From contig CAIQHF010000019.1 of NCBI GenBank assembly GCA_903871605.1, forward strand, positions 62,001-126,000: DNA of 64,000 nt. Direction: 5' to 3'. The notes under the pieces are model-generated. The model made no database searches and was not told where the DNA came from. It was given only the letters and a program-made list of their open reading frames with translations. A program made the translations under genes and the position numbers. Below, piece after piece: positions 46,172 to 55,765 of the stretch (the first letter of the stretch is position 1; each line of letters opens with the position of its first letter). This DNA comes from an uncultured Sphingomonadaceae bacterium. GTDB taxonomy: Bacteria; Pseudomonadota; Alphaproteobacteria; Sphingomonadales; Sphingomonadaceae.

Positions 46172-47875
46172 ATGACACTCCAGGGATGGCTGCTCATCCT
46201 CGCCTTCGTCGGGCTTCTGCTCGCGCTCACCAAACCCATGGGGCTGTGGCTCCACGCGCTTTACGAGGGCCGGCGCACGCCGCTGCACGGCGTGCTCGGC
46301 CCCATCGAGCGCGGCTTCTACAAGGTCTCCGGCGTCGATCCCACCGAGGAGATGGGGTGGAAGCGCTACGCGGTCCACATGCTCGTGTTCAACGCGGTGC
46401 TGATGCTCTTCACCTATGCGGTGCTGCGCCTGCAGGCGGTGCTGCCGCTCAATCCCAACGCATTCGCGGCGCTGCCCCAGCATCTCGCCGCGAATACCGC
46501 GATCAGCTTCACCACCAACACCAACTGGCAAAGCTATTCGGGCGAGTCGACGATGTCGAACCTCAGCCAGATGCTCGGCCTGACCATCCACAATTTCATG
46601 AGCGCCGCGACGGGCATCGCGCTCGCCTTCGCCTTCTTCCGCGGCTTCGCGCGGCGCGAGAGCCGCACGATCGGCAATTTCTGGGCGGACTGCACGCGCA
46701 TCACGCTCTATCTGCTGCTGCCCATCTCGATCGTCTATGCGCTCTATCTGGTCGCCTCGGGCGTGCCGCAAACGCTCGCGGGATCGGTCGACGTAACGAC
46801 GCTCGAGGGCGCCAAGCAGACGCTCATCCTCGGACCCGTCGCGAGCCAGGAGGCGATCAAGATGCTCGGCACCAATGGCGGCGGCTTCTTCAACGCCAAT
46901 TCGGCGCACCCGTTCGAAAATCCTTCGGCCGCGACCAATTTCGTCCAGATGATCTCGATCTTCCTGATCGGCTTCGGCCTGACCTGGACGTTCGGCAAGG
47001 CGGTCGGCAACACCCGCCAGGGCTGGGCGATCCTGTCGGCGATGATCATGATCTTCCTTGTCGGCGTCGCCGTCTGCTATTGGCAGGAGGCGTCGGGCAA
47101 CCCGATCGTCCACCATCTCGGCGTTGTCGGCGCCAACATGGAGGGCAAGGAGGTGCGCTTCGGCGCGGCCGCCTCGGCGCTGTTCGCCGCGGTCACCACC
47201 GCGGCGTCGTGCGGCGCGGTCAATGCGATGCACGACAGCTTCACCGCACTCGGCGGCATGATCCCGCTGATCAACATCCAGCTGGGTGAGGTCGTCGTCG
47301 GTGGCGTCGGCGCGGGCGTGTACGGCTTCCTGCTGTTCGCGATCCTCGCGGTGTTCGTGGCGGGCCTGATGGTCGGCCGCACCCCCGAATATGTCGGCAA
47401 GAAGATCGAGGGCCGCGAGGTCAAGCTCGCGGTGCTGGCGATCGCGGTGCTGCCGCTGATCATCCTCGGCTTCACCGCGGTCAGCGCAGTGGTGGGCGCC
47501 GGGCTGGCAGGGCCGCTCAACAAGGGTCCGCACGGCTTCACCGAGATCCTCTACGCCTTCACCAGCGCGGTCGGGAACAATGGTTCGGCGTTCGCCGGGC
47601 TGACCGCGAGCACGCCCTATTACGACTCGATGCTGGGCGTCGCGATGTGGATCGGCCGCTTCTTCATCATCGTGCCGATGCTCGCCATCGCGGGGTCGCT
47701 CGCGGCGAAGAAATACACCCCCGAGACCGCCGGCTCCTTTCCGACGACAGGCGTGCTGTGGGTCGGCCTGCTGGTCGGCATCGTGCTGATCCTGGGTGGT
47801 CTCACCTTCCTGCCGAGCCTCGCGCTCGGCCCCATCGCCGATCATCTCGCGATGATCGCCGGCAAAACCTTCTGA
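46172..47875 (+). CDS. kdpA: Potassium-transporting ATPase, channel-like subunit KdpA
   Basis: 567 aa, the potassium-binding membrane subunit related to K+ channels. Pore-like segments include [53 protein letters not shown] and [12 protein letters not shown], the four degenerate filter repeats. High-affinity K+ uptake, normally induced under K+ limitation. Part of kdpFABC. Confidence 0.98.
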   Translation: MTLQGWLLILAFVGLLLALTKPMGLWLHALYEGRRTPLHGVLGPIERGFYKVSGVDPTEEMGWKRYAVHMLVFNAVLMLFTYAVLRLQAVLPLNPNAFAALPQHLAANTAISFTTNTNWQSYSGESTMSNLSQMLGLTIHNFMSAATGIALAFAFFRGFARRESRTIGNFWADCTRITLYLLLPISIVYALYLVASGVPQTLAGSVDVTTLEGAKQTLILGPVASQEAIKMLGTNGGGFFNANSAHPFENPSAATNFVQMISIFLIGFGLTWTFGKAVGNTRQGWAILSAMIMIFLVGVAVCYWQEASGNPIVHHLGVVGANMEGKEVRFGAAASALFAAVTTAASCGAVNAMHDSFTALGGMIPLINIQLGEVVVGGVGAGVYGFLLFAILAVFVAGLMVGRTPEYVGKKIEGREVKLAVLAIAVLPLIILGFTAVSAVVGAGLAGPLNKGPHGFTEILYAFTSAVGNNGSAFAGLTASTPYYDSMLGVAMWIGRFFIIVPMLAIAGSLAAKKYTPETAGSFPTTGVLWVGLLVGIVLILGGLTFLPSLALGPIADHLAMIAGKTF

Positions 47876-47886
47876 GGACGACGCTG

Positions 47887-49917
47887 ATGGCGCGCACCGC
47901 AACCAAATCGCTGTTCACCGCCGAGCTGATAATGCCCGCGGTCGGCGACAGCTTTCGCAAGCTCAACCCCAAGGAGCTGATCCGCAATCCGGTGATGTTC
48001 ACGACCGGCGTCGTCGCGACCCTGATGACGGCGCTGCTCGTCATCGGACAGGACGGGCTCGGCGTCGGCTTCAAGCTCCAGCTCGTCGTCTGGTTATGGC
48101 TGACGGTGCTGTTCGGCACCTTCGCCGAGGCGCTCGCCGAAGGCCGCGGCAAGGCGCAGGCGGCCTCGCTGCGCGCCACCAAAGCCGAGCTCACGGCAAA
48201 GCGCGTCAAAGGCGACGGCACCGAGGACGTCTCCGCCAGTGCGCTCCGGGTCGGCGACATCGTCCATGTCCGGACCGGCGAGCTGATCCCATCCGATGGC
48301 GACGTCGTCTGGGGTGTCGCTTCGGTCAACGAAGCCGCGATCACCGGCGAAAGCGCCCCGGTGATCCGCGAGGCGGGCGGCGACCGCTCCGCCGTCACCG
48401 CGGGCACGCGCGTCATCTCGGACGAGATCAAGGTCCGGGTCAGCGTCAATCCCGGGCAGGGCTTCCTCGATCGCATGATCGCGCTCGTCGAGGGCGCCGA
48501 GCGCCAGAAGACGCCCAATGAGATCGCGCTGACCATATTGCTCGTCGGGCTGACGATCATCTTCCTGATCGCGGTCGGCACGATTCCCGGCTTCGCGTCC
48601 TATGCGGGCGGGTCGGTGCCCGTCGCGATGCTGGCCGCGCTGCTGATCACGCTGATTCCCACAACCATCGCGGCTTTGCTCTCGGCGATCGGCATAGCGG
48701 GCATGGACCGGCTGGTGCGCTTCAACGTGCTCGCCAAATCGGGTCGCGCGGTCGAGGCCGCGGGCGACATCGACACGCTGCTGCTCGACAAGACCGGCAC
48801 GATCACGATCGGCGACCGCCAGGCGACCGAATTCCGCCCGGTGACCGGCGTCACCCCCGCCGAGCTCGCCGAGGCGGCGCTGCTCGCGAGCCTCGCCGAC
48901 GAGACCCCCGAGGGTCGATCGATCGTGCTGCTCGCGCGCGAGACATTCGGTGTCAGCCATGCGCAGCTGCCGACGGGCGCCGAGATCATCCCGTTCACCG
49001 CGCAGACGCGCATCTCGGGGGTGAGGATCGGCGAGATGCTGATCCAGAAGGGCGCGGTCGATTCGGTGTTCCGCGCCAATCCCGGATCGGGGGACGGCGC
49101 GGCCGCGCAGGATCTGCGCCGCGCCACCGACGATATCGGCCGTGCCGGCGGCACCCCGCTCGCGGTCGCGCGCGACGGCCGGCTGCTCGGCGCGATCTAT
49201 CTCAAGGACATCGTCAAGGCAGGCATCCGCGAGCGCTTCGGCGAGCTGCGCCGGATGGGCATCCGCACGGTGATGATCACCGGCGACAATCCGCTCACCG
49301 CCGCGGCGATCGCCGCAGAGGCCGGCGTCGACGATTTCCTCGCGCAGGCGACCCCCGAGGACAAGCTCGCGCTGATCCGCAAGGAACAGCAGGGCGGCAA
49401 GCTGGTCGCGATGTGCGGCGACGGCACCAACGACGCACCCGCGCTCGCGCAGGCCGACGTCGGGGTCGCGATGAACACCGGCACGCAGGCGGCGCGCGAG
49501 GCGGGCAACATGGTCGATCTCGACAGCGACCCGACCAAGCTGATCGAGGTGGTGGGCCTGGGCAAGCAGCTGCTGATGACGCGCGGCGCGCTCACCACCT
49601 TCTCGGTCTCGAACGACGTCGCCAAATATTTCGCGATCATCCCGGCGATGTTCGTCGTGCTCTATCCAGGGCTCGCGGTGCTCAACGTGATGCATCTGGC
49701 GACGCCGCAGTCGGCGATCCTGTCGGCGATCATCTTCAACGCGCTGATCATCCCGCTGCTGGTGCCGCTGGCGCTCAAGGGGGTGAAATACCGACCGATC
49801 GGCGCCGGGCCGCTGCTCCGCCGCAATCTCGCGGTCTACGGGCTCGGCGGGATCATCGCGCCGTTCGTCGGCATCAAACTCATCGATCTGGCCGTCACCG
49901 GCCTCGGTCTCGCCTGA
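47887..49917 (+). CDS. kdpB: Potassium-transporting P-type ATPase KdpB
   Basis: 676-aa P-type ATPase subunit. Phosphorylated D301 in [12 protein letters not shown], actuator loop AITGESAPV, and hinge [18 protein letters not shown]. Start [10 protein letters not shown] at 47887, 11 nt after the kdpA stop; the ORF track's earlier start is in kdpA. It powers KdpA transport. Confidence 0.98.
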   Translation: MARTATKSLFTAELIMPAVGDSFRKLNPKELIRNPVMFTTGVVATLMTALLVIGQDGLGVGFKLQLVVWLWLTVLFGTFAEALAEGRGKAQAASLRATKAELTAKRVKGDGTEDVSASALRVGDIVHVRTGELIPSDGDVVWGVASVNEAAITGESAPVIREAGGDRSAVTAGTRVISDEIKVRVSVNPGQGFLDRMIALVEGAERQKTPNEIALTILLVGLTIIFLIAVGTIPGFASYAGGSVPVAMLAALLITLIPTTIAALLSAIGIAGMDRLVRFNVLAKSGRAVEAAGDIDTLLLDKTGTITIGDRQATEFRPVTGVTPAELAEAALLASLADETPEGRSIVLLARETFGVSHAQLPTGAEIIPFTAQTRISGVRIGEMLIQKGAVDSVFRANPGSGDGAAAQDLRRATDDIGRAGGTPLAVARDGRLLGAIYLKDIVKAGIRERFGELRRMGIRTVMITGDNPLTAAAIAAEAGVDDFLAQATPEDKLALIRKEQQGGKLVAMCGDGTNDAPALAQADVGVAMNTGTQAAREAGNMVDLDSDPTKLIEVVGLGKQLLMTRGALTTFSVSNDVAKYFAIIPAMFVVLYPGLAVLNVMHLATPQSAILSAIIFNALIIPLLVPLALKGVKYRPIGAGPLLRRNLAVYGLGGIIAPFVGIKLIDLAVTGLGLA

Positions 49918-49928
49918 GGACAAACGAC

Positions 49929-50519
49929 ATGAGCAACGACATCACCGCCTCGCTCCGCCCCGCACTGGTCATGACCGGGCTGTTCGCCGCACTGCTGGGA
50001 ATCGGCTATCCGCTGGCGATGACGGGTATCGCGCAGGCGCTCTTCCCGCACCAGGCCAATGGCAGCCTGGTCGTGGAGAATGGCAGGCCGATCGGATCCG
50101 AGCTGATCGGCCAAGGCTTTGCGAGCCCCCGATATTTCCATCCGCGACCGTCTGCGGCCGGCAAGGGCTATGACGGCACGGCCTCGTCGGGCTCCAATTT
50201 CGGCCCCACCTCGCAACCGCTGGTCGACCGCATCAAGGGCGACATCGCCAATCTCAAACCGGCGGCGGCGGGCCGGCCGATACCCGCGGATCTCGTCACC
50301 GCCTCGGCCTCGGGTCTCGATCCCGACATCAGCCCCGCCGCGGCGCTCTATCAGGTGGCGCAGATCGCCAGGGTGCGCGGCATTCCCGAGGCGCGGCTGA
50401 CGCAACTGGTGAACGCGTCGGTCGAGACACCGATGCTGCCCTTCCTCGGCGATCCGCACGTCAACGTGTTCTCGCTCAACCGCCAGCTCGACGCGCTCGC
50501 CGCGCCGATCGAGCACTGA
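49929..50519 (+). CDS. kdpC: Potassium-transporting ATPase subunit KdpC
   Basis: 196 aa with one N-terminal membrane helix (ALVMTGLFAALLGIGYPLAMTG) and the KdpC domain (GSELIGQGFASPRYFHPRPSA; GSNFGPTSQPL; SASGLDPDISPAAALYQ). Start 11 nt after kdpB. A hairpin terminator follows rather than kdpD/kdpE. Confidence 0.97.
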   Translation: MSNDITASLRPALVMTGLFAALLGIGYPLAMTGIAQALFPHQANGSLVVENGRPIGSELIGQGFASPRYFHPRPSAAGKGYDGTASSGSNFGPTSQPLVDRIKGDIANLKPAAAGRPIPADLVTASASGLDPDISPAAALYQVAQIARVRGIPEARLTQLVNASVETPMLPFLGDPHVNVFSLNRQLDALAAPIEH

Positions 50520-50548
50520 TCCGCGCGGCACGACGACATAACCGCCCC

Positions 50549-50583
50549 GGGGCTCCCCGCACGCGTGTGTGCAGGGGAGCCCC
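50549..50583 (+). terminator. Hairpin terminator after kdpC
   Basis: GGGGCTCCCC (50549-50558) pairs perfectly with GGGGAGCCCC (50574-50583); two more pairs form inside. 30 nt after the kdpC stop; followed by GTTGCG, so T-poor. Marks the end of the kdp operon. Confidence 0.65.
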
Positions 50584-50627
50584 GTTGCGTCCGGGCCCTC
50601 TTCTCACTCCCCATCCCGCCCCAAATT

Positions 50628-50677
50628 CTATGCCATTCCTACGCGCGGCGCCTGCGGCGCGTCTCGAATTCATATGC
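50628..50677 (+). promoter_or_regulatory. Second copy of the porin/kdp promoter architecture
   Basis: CTATGC-N5-CTACGC (50628-50644), 17 bp, then TCTCGAATTCATATGC (50662-50677): same boxes and identical spacing as 44955-45004, although the intervening bases differ. It lies 46 bp before the GTG of the 97-aa membrane protein, so that gene probably shares the regulator of the porin/kdp genes. Confidence 0.55.
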
Positions 50678-50722
50678 GCGACCGCATAGCTCGACGTCGC
50701 ATTATCAAATCCGGATCGCGAC

Positions 50723-51016
50723 GTGGACTGGCAGAGACTCCCCGCAAGCCGTTGGGGATTACGGCAATTGGGCGCGCTTTGCCTCATCGGCGCCTATTCG
50801 GCGACGCGGCATCTCGTCGCGCTCGCGGCGAACCATGCCGGCGACCCGCCGCCGCCGCGCGCCTATCTGCTCGGGTTGATCGCATTCGTCTGCGGCAGCG
50901 CCGGTTGCGCGCTGCTGGTCCATGGTCACCACCTGTTCGACCCGGTCGACGTCGCCGATCGCTGGAAGCCCCGGCCGCGCACGCCGGACGAGCCGCCGGA
51001 CGACCATGCAATTTGA
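50723..51016 (+). CDS. Small membrane protein of unknown function
   Basis: 97 aa. Two hydrophobic helices (LGALCLIGAYSATRHLVAL and AYLLGLIAFVCGSAGCALLVHG) and a charged, Pro-rich C-terminus (WKPRPRTPDEPPDDH). GTG start with a weak ribosome site. It follows the kdp terminator and the duplicated promoter motif, suggesting a role in the same ion or osmotic response; nothing more can be said. Confidence 0.65.
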   Translation: MDWQRLPASRWGLRQLGALCLIGAYSATRHLVALAANHAGDPPPPRAYLLGLIAFVCGSAGCALLVHGHHLFDPVDVADRWKPRPRTPDEPPDDHAI

Positions 51017-51171
51017 CGGTCCGAGCCCCGGTTGGATCGCCGCGAGCGCGCGCGTGGAAACGCTTTGACAGAATCGAGCCTGCGCGGCAGGGCGCGAGCT
51101 TCGGCGGAGCTCCGCCGATCCTTGAGAGAAGTCACATAAACGATGCCAAGCGACAGTAGTCGACAGCCTGT

Positions 51172-51233
51172 GCCACCGAGGGCCTCCGTCCGGGACTGAT
51201 CGCATCGGTCTCGCCACGGGCGCCGGCGGTGGC
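51172..51233 (+). promoter_or_regulatory. Long leader hairpin upstream of the ABC/Nramp operon
   Basis: GCCACCG (51172) pairs with CGGTGGC (51227); inside, CCGT/ACGG and the 9-bp GGGACTGAT-CGC-ATCGGTCTC stem complete a 62-nt hairpin with internal loops. It ends 8 nt before the AGGTGAG ribosome site of the permease. The rest of the 233-bp gap holds nothing else I recognise. A riboswitch or thermosensor role is speculation. Confidence 0.45.
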
Positions 51234-51249
51234 GTTGCCGAGGTGAGAC

Positions 51250-52995
51250 ATGAGAGAATTGAGCTTTTCCGCGCGCGCGGTGCGGCCCTTCTCGCGCATC
51301 CTGCGCGTGACGCCGCCCAACATGGCCGACCTGATCGCGTTCGTGCTGCTCGCCGGCACCGCCGTACTGGTTATCCGCGGCGCGGTCGGCGTCGCCGAGC
51401 CGCTGTCGAGACTGTCGATCACCCCGGTCGCGCTCGATCCCTGGAACCTGCCCTGGTACGCGCTGCGCACGACGCTGCGCATGTTCGCCGCGTTGTTCGC
51501 CTCGCTGGTCTTCACGCTGGTCGTCGCCACGATGGCGGCACGCAGCAGGCGCGCCGAGCAGATCATCGTGCCCGCGCTCGACATCCTCCAGTCGGTCCCG
51601 ATCCTCGGCTTTCTGACCTTCACCGTCACCTTCTTCATGCACCTCTTTCCGGGCGAGCAACTCGGCGTCGAATGCGCGGCGGTGTTCGCGATCTTCACCA
51701 GCCAGGCCTGGAACATGGCGTTCAGCTTCTACCAGTCGCTGCGCTCGGTGCCGTCCGATCTCGAGGAGGTGTCGCGCGGCTTCGGGCTGTCGCCGATGCG
51801 GCGCTTCCTGCGGCTCGAATTACCCTTCGCGATTCCGGGGCTTGTCTGGAACGCGATGATGTCGATGTCCGGAGGCTGGTTCTTCGTCGTGGCGTCAGAG
51901 GCGATCACCGTCGGCAAGACCAGCGTCGCGCTGCCCGGGATCGGATCGTGGCTGGCGCTCGCGATCGCGCGGCAGGATGCGCATGCCGTCGCCTGGGCGG
52001 TGGGCGCGATGGGGGTACTGATCCTGCTCTACGACCAGCTCTTCTTCCGCCCGATCGTCGCCTGGGCGGACCGCTACCGCTTCGAGCAGACCGCCAGCGC
52101 CGAGCAGCCGGGCTCCTGGGCCTATGATCTCTTCCGCCGCACGCGGATGCTCAAGCTGCTGATGGGGCCGCTGCTCGGTGTCGGCCGCCTGCTGATGATG
52201 CTCGACGGCCCGGTGCGTGCCAAAGCCGCCAGACGCAGCGGCGAGCCGAGCCGGATCGGCGAGACTGCCTGGAAGCTGATCGTCGCGGTGCTGCTCGTCG
52301 CGGCGGCCTGGCTGATCGTCGACTATGTCGGGCGCACGCTGAGCTGGCGCGATGCGCTGACCGCGGTCGGCTATGCCTGCCTGACGCTGCTGCGCGTGAT
52401 CGTGTTGATCGCCGTGGCGAGCCTGATCTGGGTACCTGTCGGCGTGTGGATCGGGCTGCGGCCGCGATGGGCCGAGCGGCTGCAACCCGTCGCGCAGTTC
52501 CTCGCCGCCTTCCCCGCCAACGTGCTCTTCCCCTTCGCGGTGCTGGCGATCGTGCGCTGGCATGTGAGCCCGGGCATCTGGCTGTCGCCGCTGATGGTGC
52601 TCGGCACGCAATGGTACATATTGTTCAACGTCATCGCCGGCGCGAGCGTGATCCCGACCGACATGCGCGAGGCGGCCTCGATGTTCGGGGTGAAGGGCTG
52701 GCAATGGTGGCGCAGCGTCGCGCTGCCCGCGATCTTCCCTTATTACGTCACGGGCGCGCTGACCGCCTCGGGCGGATCGTGGAACGCGAGCATCGTCGCC
52801 GAGGCAGTATCCTGGGGAAACCGCCACCTCGAGGCGGCGGGGCTCGGCTCGTACATCGCCGATGCGACGGTGGCGGGCGACTATCCGCGCGTCGCGCTCG
52901 GCATCGCGACGATGTCGCTGTTCGTGATCGCCTTCAACCGGCTGGTGTGGCGCCCGATGTACGCCTTCGCCGAACGCCGTCTCCGCCTCGCCTGA
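51250..52995 (+). CDS. ABC transporter permease, two fused membrane domains
   Basis: 581 aa carrying two complete permease domains of the nitrate/sulfonate type in one chain. The first EAA-like loop is VSRGFGLSPMRRFLRLELP (about residue 175) and the second AASMFGVKGWQWWRSVALP (about residue 475); both sit between membrane helices. ATG behind AGGTGAG. The ATPase gene follows 24 nt later; no substrate-binding protein is present, unusual for an importer. Neighbouring Nramp-type gene suggests a metal, but the ligand is not shown by the sequence. Confidence 0.88.
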   Translation: MRELSFSARAVRPFSRILRVTPPNMADLIAFVLLAGTAVLVIRGAVGVAEPLSRLSITPVALDPWNLPWYALRTTLRMFAALFASLVFTLVVATMAARSRRAEQIIVPALDILQSVPILGFLTFTVTFFMHLFPGEQLGVECAAVFAIFTSQAWNMAFSFYQSLRSVPSDLEEVSRGFGLSPMRRFLRLELPFAIPGLVWNAMMSMSGGWFFVVASEAITVGKTSVALPGIGSWLALAIARQDAHAVAWAVGAMGVLILLYDQLFFRPIVAWADRYRFEQTASAEQPGSWAYDLFRRTRMLKLLMGPLLGVGRLLMMLDGPVRAKAARRSGEPSRIGETAWKLIVAVLLVAAAWLIVDYVGRTLSWRDALTAVGYACLTLLRVIVLIAVASLIWVPVGVWIGLRPRWAERLQPVAQFLAAFPANVLFPFAVLAIVRWHVSPGIWLSPLMVLGTQWYILFNVIAGASVIPTDMREAASMFGVKGWQWWRSVALPAIFPYYVTGALTASGGSWNASIVAEAVSWGNRHLEAAGLGSYIADATVAGDYPRVALGIATMSLFVIAFNRLVWRPMYAFAERRLRLA

Positions 52996-53019
52996 CCTGC
53001 CAAGACCGGAGTTGCATCC

Positions 53020-54333
53020 ATGGCCACCACCGCCACCGCCGTCTCTTCCCGCCCGCTCGTCGAGGTCGAGGCCGTCAGCCACAGCTACGGCCGGTCCGGC
53101 GCGACGGGCCAGGTGCTCGACAATGTCCACCTCACGCTCGTCGAGGACGAGATCGTCGGTCTGCTCGGCCGGTCGGGATCGGGCAAGTCGACGCTGCTGC
53201 GCTCGATCGCCGGGCTGATCCGGCCGAGCGAGGGCGAGGTACGCCTGATGCCCGACGCGGCCGGCACGCCGCCCAGCGTCTCGATGGTGTTCCAGACCTT
53301 CGCGCTATTCCCCTGGCTGACCGTGCTCCAGAATGTCGAGCTCGGGCTCGAGGCGCAGCGTGTGCCGCCCGCCGAGCGCCGCACGCGCGCGCTCGCGGCG
53401 ATCGACCTGATCGGGCTCGACGGCTTCGAGAACGCCTATCCCAAGGAGCTGTCCGGCGGGATGCGCCAGCGCGTCGGGCTCGCCCGCGCGATCGTGGTCA
53501 ATCCCTCGCTTCTGCTGATGGACGAGCCCTTCTCCGCGCTCGACGTGCTCACCGCCGAGACGTTGCGCACCGACCTGCTCGATCTCTGGGCGGAAAAACG
53601 GATGCCGATCAAGTCGATCCTGATCGTCACGCACAATATCGAGGAGGCCGTGCTGATGTGCGACCGCATCCTCGTCTTCTCGTCCAATCCGGGCCGCGTC
53701 GCCGCCGAGATCGTCGTCGACCTGCCGCAGCCGCGCGACCGGCTCGATCCGCCGTTCCGCGCGCTGGTCGACGACATCTATGCGCAGATGACCGCGCGGA
53801 CGGTCGCGACGCCCAGCCGCGACGGCACACCCGCCGGCGCGACGCTCGCGACCGCGCTGCCGATCGTCTCGACCAACGCGATGGCCGGGCTGATCGAGGA
53901 GGTCGACGCAGCGCCGTTCGACGGCACCGCGAGCATGGCGGAGCTGGCGGATTCGCTCCAGCTCGAGATCGACCAGCTCTTCCCGATCGCCGAGGCGCTG
54001 CAGCTGATGCGCTTCGCCGACCTGGCCGGCGGCGATGTCCGCCTCACCGCCTCGTCGCGCCAATATGCCAGCGCCGACGTCGATCAGCGCAAGGCTATCT
54101 TCGCGCAGGCGCTGCTCGCGCACGTGCCGCTCGCGCAGCATATCCGCCGTATCCTCGACGATCGCGCGAGCCATGCCGCGCCCGCGCGCCGCTTCCGTGA
54201 CGAACTCGAGGATCATATGTCCGAGGATTATGCCGACGAGACGCTACGCGCGGTGACGCATTGGGGCCGCTATGCCGAGGTCTTCGCCTATGACGAGGAC
54301 CGCGATCTGTTCAGCCTCGACAATCCGACCTGA
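53020..54333 (+). CDS. ABC transporter ATPase with C-terminal AAA-associated domain
   Basis: 437 aa. Nucleotide-binding domain to about residue 250: Walker A GRSGSGKST (50-58), Q-loop MVFQTFALFPW, signature LSGGMRQR, Walker B LLLMDEPF, H-loop IVTHNIEE. An extra domain of about 160 residues follows (ADSLQLEIDQLFPIAEALQLM; LRAVTHWGRYAEVFAYDEDRD), matching the ABC C-terminal AAA-associated type, probably regulatory. Pairs with the fused permease. Confidence 0.92.
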   Translation: MATTATAVSSRPLVEVEAVSHSYGRSGATGQVLDNVHLTLVEDEIVGLLGRSGSGKSTLLRSIAGLIRPSEGEVRLMPDAAGTPPSVSMVFQTFALFPWLTVLQNVELGLEAQRVPPAERRTRALAAIDLIGLDGFENAYPKELSGGMRQRVGLARAIVVNPSLLLMDEPFSALDVLTAETLRTDLLDLWAEKRMPIKSILIVTHNIEEAVLMCDRILVFSSNPGRVAAEIVVDLPQPRDRLDPPFRALVDDIYAQMTARTVATPSRDGTPAGATLATALPIVSTNAMAGLIEEVDAAPFDGTASMAELADSLQLEIDQLFPIAEALQLMRFADLAGGDVRLTASSRQYASADVDQRKAIFAQALLAHVPLAQHIRRILDDRASHAAPARRFRDELEDHMSEDYADETLRAVTHWGRYAEVFAYDEDRDLFSLDNPT

Positions 54334-54462
54334 TCGCAAACCCGTGCGACCGCGCCACGAAAGAATACGCAAGCGTAACTTGCTCCGTCCGCCATCCTCG
54401 TGTCTTTTCGCGCCTTTCCCGCGTGCCGCCCGATCGGTGGCCGGCCGGCCAAGGGGGTGTGG

Positions 54463-55731
54463 ATGACATTCGGTGAGCGCTTCCGCTCCGTCGCGCTCTT
54501 CGAGAAGCTCGGACCCGGCCTGATCACCGGCGCCGCCGACGACGATCCCAGCGGCATCGCCACCTATTCGCAGGCGGGCGCCCAATTCGGCTTCGGCCTG
54601 CTCTGGACGATGGTGCTGACCTATCCGCTGATGAGCGCGATCCAGCTGATCAGCGCGCATATCGGCCGCGTGACCGGCTGCGGCCTCGCCAAGAACATGG
54701 GCGACGTCCTGTGGCGGCCTCTCGTCACCGCGCTTGTCGCGATGCTGTTCGTCGCCAACACGATCAACATCGGCGCCGATCTCGCAGCGATGGGCGAGGC
54801 CGGCGAGCTCGCGCTCGGATCGGGCGCGCACGCCTTCACAATCGGCTTCGCGCTGCTGTCGCTCGGGCTGCAGCTGTTCATCCCGTATCGGCGCTACGCG
54901 CATCTGCTCAAATGGCTGACGCTGACGCTGCTGGCCTATGTCGCCGTCCTGGTCATGATCCACCTTGACTGGCGCGCGATCGCGATCGGCCTGGTCGTGC
55001 CCAGGCTCGAGGGCGCGGCTGCGGTCACCACGATCGTCGCGATCTTCGGGACGACGATCAGCCCCTATCTCTTTTTCTGGCAAAGCGCGCAGGAGGTCGA
55101 GGATGTTGCGCAGGACCCCGAGGCCGAGGCGCTGGTCAAGGCGCCCGATCAGGCCGATGCCGCCTTCGGCCGGATGCGGTTCGATACGTTCATGGGCATG
55201 GCGATCTCGAATTTCGTCGCGGTGGCGATCATCGTCGCGACCGCCGCGACGATCCACACCGCGGGCGGCACGACGATCAACACCGCTGCCGACGCCGCGC
55301 GCGCGCTCGAGCCGCTTGCCGGAAAATTCGCTTTCCTGCTGCTCAGCCTCGGCATCATCGGGACGGGTCTGCTGGCGGTACCCGTGCTCGCCGGGTCCGC
55401 CGCCTTCGCGGTCGGCGAGGCGCATGGCTGGACATGCGGCCTCGAGCATCGGCCGCAGGAGGCGGTGGGCTTCTACACCGTGATCACGCTGGCGACGCTG
55501 CTGGGCATCGCGATCGACTGGTCGCCGCTCGATCCGATCAAGGCGCTGTTCTGGAGCGCAGTGATCAACGGCGTCGTTGCGGTTCCGATCATGGCTGCGA
55601 TGATGATCGTCGTCACGCGCAAGAGCGCGATGGGCAAGTTCGTCGCTTCGCCGCTGCTCGTCGTCTCGGGCTGGATCGCCACCGCCGTCATGGCCGCCGC
55701 CGCCGTCGCGATGTTCGTGCTGCCGGGTTGA
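54463..55731 (+). CDS. Nramp-related divalent metal transporter, atypical site
   Basis: 422 aa, about 11 helices. TM1 reads GPGLITGAADDDPSGIATYS: the Nramp DPGN metal site is DPSG (residues 28-31). In TM6 the canonical MPH is replaced by SPY (GTTISPYLFFWQS, near residue 200). Such changes mark Nramp-related outgroups whose ion preference differs from Mn/Fe transporters. ATG at 54463 after AGGGGG; the ORF track adds 21 codons. 129 bp after the ABC ATPase on the same strand; TACGC-AA-GCGTA in that gap is a minor inverted repeat. Confidence 0.88.
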   Translation: MTFGERFRSVALFEKLGPGLITGAADDDPSGIATYSQAGAQFGFGLLWTMVLTYPLMSAIQLISAHIGRVTGCGLAKNMGDVLWRPLVTALVAMLFVANTINIGADLAAMGEAGELALGSGAHAFTIGFALLSLGLQLFIPYRRYAHLLKWLTLTLLAYVAVLVMIHLDWRAIAIGLVVPRLEGAAAVTTIVAIFGTTISPYLFFWQSAQEVEDVAQDPEAEALVKAPDQADAAFGRMRFDTFMGMAISNFVAVAIIVATAATIHTAGGTTINTAADAARALEPLAGKFAFLLLSLGIIGTGLLAVPVLAGSAAFAVGEAHGWTCGLEHRPQEAVGFYTVITLATLLGIAIDWSPLDPIKALFWSAVINGVVAVPIMAAMMIVVTRKSAMGKFVASPLLVVSGWIATAVMAAAAVAMFVLPG

Positions 55732-55765
55732 GCGTCACCGTGTGTGCGGGCTGGCGGCCGAGCCG

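Noticed and set aside
46037-49923. 621-aa and 609-aa minus-strand ORFs
   Set aside because: Antisense to kdpA and kdpB, whose motifs are unmistakable; composition is Asp/Arg/Glu/His-rich noise.
51172-51233. Confident yybP-ykoY riboswitch call
   Set aside because: Only short end-motif resemblance; the conserved GGGGAGTAG is not present and the 3' match overlaps the ribosome site.
54366-54377. TACGC-AA-GCGTA inverted repeat as a metal-regulator operator
   Set aside because: Only 5-bp arms and no recurrence seen in the window; too weak to list as a site.
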